Below, one piece after another: positions 60,750-64,000 of a DNA stretch of 64,000 bases. Numbering within the stretch: the first letter of the stretch is position 1; each line of letters opens with the position of its first letter. The position numbers and the translations under genes were made by a program. The notes under the pieces are model-generated. The model did no database searches. It was not told where the DNA came from and was given only the letters and a program-made list of their open reading frames with translations. The stretch is from Megascapheus bottae. Its lineage: Eukaryota > Chordata > Mammalia > Rodentia > Geomyidae. The stretch lies in NCBI GenBank assembly GCA_024803745.1, contig JANJXV010000129.1, positions 1,240,001-1,304,000 on the forward strand. The letters run 5' to 3'.

Positions 60750-60924
60750 TTCAGGATACCTTCAGGATACTTTGACAACAGTTCTAAATTATGTTTCTTC
60801 TAATGGAGACGACATTCCAAACTTACACAGTAATTGTAAGTGGATAAACCATCCAGAATAGAATATATATCATTATTGGAAATAGGATCTACAAATCACT
60901 AAACAGTGAGTTTATAATGGAAAC

Positions 60925-61065
60925 CTGGCACTAGGTGCAATGTTTCATGCCTGTAATCTTAAAATATTCAGCAGGAAGAAATCTAAGAATTCTAATTTGA
61001 AGCCAGCAATGGCATAAAAATTGCCATGAAACTCTATAACTCCAAGTAACCCCTCAGAAATGTTA
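60925..61065 (+). repeat. 7SL-like SINE left part
   Basis: gtttcatgcctgtaatctta, agccagcaatggcataaaaa and tctataactccaagtaaccc; the right arm is missing. The interval 60771-60924 shows nothing I can name. Confidence 0.65.
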
Positions 61066-61067
61066 GT

Positions 61068-61205
61068 AGAGTGTCAAGAGTTTGACTTTGTGGTTGAGTG
61101 CTTGCCTAGCATGCATGAAGACCTATGCATGTAAGTGGAGCTGGGACTCAAACTGGTATTTTTCTAGCCTTGAGCAAGACAGCTAAGTTTATGCCATACA
61201 AAATG
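61068..61205 (+). repeat. IDL-Geo type SINE, internally deleted
   Basis: tggttgagtgcttgcctagc left arm joined to a shortened right arm (ctagccttgagcaagacagc). Confidence 0.7.
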
Positions 61206-61352
61206 AATCCAGAGCTGGGGAAAAGTCAACCATGGAGCCAGTGAGAAATGAGAAAAAAGATTTAATAGATAACTTGTGAGTAGGATGTCTGTGAACTTAA
61301 AGCAATGATGACACAGCATAAGCAATAATTCTCTACTGTTTCTAATTTACAG

Positions 61353-61442
61353 GTCCCTGTGTTCCCAAACCTGTATTAATTGACAAGCTAGAGCACTGTG
61401 CAGAACTCTGGATAGGAAATTCCTCTGACAAGAATATCACAG
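61353..61442 (+). pseudogene. KRAB B-box exon of a zinc-finger gene
   Basis: A 90 bp exon between an acceptor (tctaatttacag, ending 61352) and a donor (gtgagt at 61443). It enters in the phase usual for KRAB-B exons (two bases complete a codon) and encodes CVPKPVLIDKLEHCAELW, matching the KRAB B-box pattern V-KP-LI--LE-----W. KRAB recruits TRIM28 corepressor for silencing, mainly of transposons; the A box does most of this. It ends in phase 1, which joins in frame to the exon at 63442. No KRAB-A exon is visible between the array edge (60750) and here. The exon itself is not broken; it is typed pseudogene because the downstream fingers appear dead. Confidence 0.75.
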
Positions 61443-61587
61443 GTGAGTGAATGCGTCTTCATATTGATGTTGGAGCCTGAGCCCCATTGGTAAGTTCATG
61501 TTGTGATGTACTGAGCAATAATATTCTTAGTTACCCTAAATCCTGTGTGGAACCTATGAAATTCTTTGTGAATGAATCAAGAATCAT

Positions 61588-61765
61588 TTTCTTTTCCCAA
61601 TCCTATGCCTGGTCTCAGGGACTGAGCATGGTCCTTGGGTTTTCTCAAGGCTAGCTCTCTACTTCTTGAGTCATAGCACCACTTCTGGCTTTTTCTTTGT
61701 ATGTAGTACCAAGGAACTGAACCACGTCTTTGTGCATGCCTAGCCCAAACCCCCGGCACCAAGAA
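61588..61765 (-). repeat. IDL-Geo type SINE, minus strand, in KRAB-ZNF intron
   Basis: Reverse Geo arm (catggtccttgggttttctc, gcaccacttctggctttttc) and reverse left arm (gaactgaaccacgtctttgt). Confidence 0.8.
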
Positions 61766-61857
61766 TCATAGGGTGATATGACGAATTCTATGTGGCAGTA
61801 GAGTTAAAGTTAGATTTCCCTGTAGAAATCACTGTGAAACAAAATAAAATGAGAAAG

Positions 61858-62085
61858 CCATGAGCCCGTGTCTCATGCCTGTAATCCTAGCTACTTAGGA
61901 GGCTGAGATCTGAGGATCAAGGTTCAAAGACTGACCTATCACAAAACAACTTAGACTCTTCTCTCCAATGAACCAATAGAAAATGAGAGGTAGGGTTGAG
62001 GCTAAAGACATAGGGCAGTAGCCTTGAGCTGAAGAGCTCAGGAAGAACAGCCAGGTCTAGAATTCAAGTCCCATGACTACAAAAC

Positions 62086-62149
<64 letters not shown>

Positions 62150-62210
62150 ACAAAGAGGGAAGAAAGAGGGAAGGAAAGAAAGGAAGAAAGAAAGAAAGAA
62201 AGAAAGAATG
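61858..62210 (+). repeat. 7SL-like + Geo SINE with long (AAAG)n tail
   Basis: SINE 61858-62084 (cctgtaatcctagctactta; gtagccttgagctgaagagc; gaattcaagtcccatgacta) whose tail is expanded into about 125 bp of AAAG repeat with a few interruptions (62085-62209). Confidence 0.92.
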
Positions 62211-62349
62211 ATCTTTCATTTCTTTAAAACTAAGACTATAAATGATTGAGCAAACAAGGAATAAGTCAGGGCATTATTCTCTGATAAGGATAATATCTTT
62301 TTGCTGGTAGGAAGAGACTGGTATTCAGAACCAGATCTTTCCACCAGAA

Positions 62350-62535
62350 ATTGAGCCTAGTGGTAGAGTGCTTGCCTAGCATGCACAAAGACAGAGGTTT
62401 GATTCCTTATTACCACATACATAGAAAAAGCCAGAAGTAATGACTTCATTGGTAGGGTTCTAGTCTTGAGAAAACCCAAGGACAGTGGTTAGGTCATAAG
62501 TTTAAACCCAGGAATGGAAGGAAAAGAAAAACAAC
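62350..62535 (+). repeat. IDL-Geo type SINE
   Basis: gcctagtggtagagtgcttg, ggtttgattccttattacca, then a right arm ending aaacccaggaatgg. The gap 62536-62861 shows nothing I can name. Confidence 0.85.
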
Positions 62536-62861
62536 AAAGTTTCAATCAACATAAGAAAATTAACTAGACAATGAGCTGGGGATTTTCTGGTCTTCCATGG
62601 TTCTGAGGGACAGGAGTGTCAGAAAAGGAATTTTTATAAGACTTCAAATGGAAAGAAACAAATTTCAAAATTCCCACAAATACCTAAATTGAGACTTTAG
62701 TGAGAAGTTGTAACTGAAGGGATATAGGTGTAAGTCCTTACTCTCAAGAATCATTCTTGCTTGGATCAAAGGCAAACAGACATATACACCAAACTTGTGG
62801 CCGCTGAATCTAGAAAAAATTCGTGTTCCTCACTTAATGGTTAATAAGCAAACAGCATTGA

Positions 62862-63050
62862 AACTGGCTAAGGTAATCCTATCTGCTACTCAGGACCTGA
62901 GACTCTTATCTGTAGTTAACTCTAGAAAAGAGTATGTGGGGCTGTAGCTCAAGGATAGGGGTTATAGTCTTCTGCTGAAGTGTTCAGGGACAGGGCCAAG
63001 GCCTATGAACTACAAAAAAAAAGAAAAGAAAAGAGAAGAAAGTTTTAAAA
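62862..63050 (+). repeat. 7SL-like + Geo SINE, diverged
   Basis: gtaatcctatctgctactca, gagactcttatctgtagtta and ggggctgtagctcaaggata, with an A/G-rich tail. The following 63051-63441 is AT-rich intron without recognisable features. Confidence 0.7.
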
Positions 63051-63441
63051 AGATGCAAACAGCACAATATTTAGAGTATTTATCAAAAATAAAAGAAAGG
63101 CAGCTATTCCTCAATGTATAAACAAAACAGTATTTCAAAAAAAAACAGCTGCAGGTATGCTATAGTTAGTACTCAGCTTAAAACTGTAGCAATACATAGA
63201 TGGGTAATTTCAATAAATATTTCCTGTGATATAAAAAGAGAACTAAAACACAGAAAAACATTATTGGTCATTGTAAAATATCATTTTCTTAATATGTTAG
63301 GGAGAAAAGCATATATTTCTCACAAATCAATTTCCACTTTTATATTTTAAAATATCTAACACTTAGGATGGGAAAGTAAAGTCATTACCTTTACAGTAAG
63401 GAATATTTGTATCTCATGTATGTTTGTGTCTTTTTTTCTAG

Positions 63442-64000
63442 GACTCATTTTAGATGTCCAGGTAATGGAAAATGTGTTCAAGACCTGCCTGGAAAGTCCA
63501 CATGAATGTCTATGTGAAGTAGCAGTTGCAAGTAGTATCGAAGTGGAGGAAAATGTGAGATTTGCAAGAACTTTAAATTTGAGCTCTACACATAATCTAG
63601 AGCTGATTAGTAATAACGGTAACAACTTAGGGGTGAGGACTGAGGAGTTCATTAAGTGTCAGAACATGCTTCTGTCTCCTAAGCCTGATGAGATGCATGC
63701 TGCATATAGATCTCGTATGTCTCCTGTTCTTAAAAAATCCATCGGATATTCAGAGCATTTTATTCATGATTGTGACAGTCCAAAATATCTGCAGTATCAT
63801 AATTCTGTTCTCCCTGCCAAGAAATTCTTCAGGGAGGGAGGAAAACTGCTAAATGTACTGTGTGATGAAAAATATTGTACTTAACACCGACCATCACTAC
63901 ACATCTGAAAATGTACACAGGAGAGACTCCTCATACATGTAGTGAATGTGAGAAATCTTTCAGTAATGAAATACGCCTTACAATACCTCAGAGCAAATAT
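63442..64000 (+). pseudogene. Terminal exon of KRAB-type C2H2 zinc-finger gene, decayed (runs off window)
   Basis: A pyrimidine tract and tag acceptor end at 63441. Joined to the KRAB-B exon, the frame continues as GLILDVQVMENVFKTCLESP and stays open for 147 codons (typical variable spacer of KRAB zinc-finger proteins) to a TAA at 63882-63884. The zinc-finger part follows in another frame: from 63902 it reads HLKMYTGETPHTCSECEKSF, with the TGE-P linker and a C-x2-C pair. The last zinc-binding His of the first finger is Tyr, and the His positions of the second finger are not kept (IRLTIPQSK). I infer a decayed or truncated KRAB zinc-finger gene; intact fingers further right, outside the window, cannot be excluded. 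Confidence 0.75.

Overview
This is mammalian, almost certainly rodent, DNA. It holds LINE-1 (L1) retrotransposons with rodent-type ORF1 and ORF2, dozens of dimeric SINEs, long microsatellites, spliced-type gene remnants and no prokaryotic-style genes. The SINEs are of two kinds. One has a tRNA-Ala/ID-like left arm and the other a 7SL/B1-like left arm, and both carry the same right arm (the 'cttgagc...ctcaggccctgagttcaagcc' module). This matches what I recall of the IDL-Geo SINE of Geomyoidea (kangaroo rats, pocket mice, pocket gophers), so I infer a geomyoid rodent. That species-level inference rests on memory and was not searched.

Layout. The window is dominated by a head-to-tail array of a ~7.4 kb unit. 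Each unit is one near-full-length L1 (~6.05 kb) plus ~1.37 kb of non-L1 DNA, called X here, which itself carries two oppositely oriented SINEs. U1 covers 1-7197 (its 5' end is outside the window). U2 is split into 7198-10017 and 29023-32670. U3 is 32671-40099, U4 is 40100-47072, U5 is 47073-54495 and U6 is 54496-60749, cut off inside X. All L1 copies are dead. They share the same in-frame TAG in ORF1, the same frameshift in the ORF2 endonuclease and a Glu at the catalytic Asp position of the endonuclease, so the array looks like DNA-level amplification of an already defective L1, followed by recombination among units (U4 and U6 are visible mosaics).

The 19 kb spacer 10018-29022 interrupts U2, with about 938 bp of L1 missing at the break. 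It contains many SINEs, several L1 3' fragments, microsatellites, an inverted copy of X without L1 (15677-17037), and broken exons of a RalGDS-family Ras/Ral exchange factor: a REM-domain exon at 17166-17359, its continuation at 18290-18532, and a RasGEF catalytic-type exon at 13199-13341. An unusual 50 bp near-perfect hairpin lies inside a SINE at 19986-20035.

Right of the array (60750-64000) is the 3' part of a KRAB zinc-finger locus: a KRAB-B-box exon at 61353-61442, and a terminal exon from 63442 whose reading frame stops before a frameshifted, degenerate C2H2 finger. No KRAB-A exon is seen before the array edge. Nothing in the window is an evidently functional protein gene. The main biology here is tandem L1 amplification, recombination between units and pseudogene decay.
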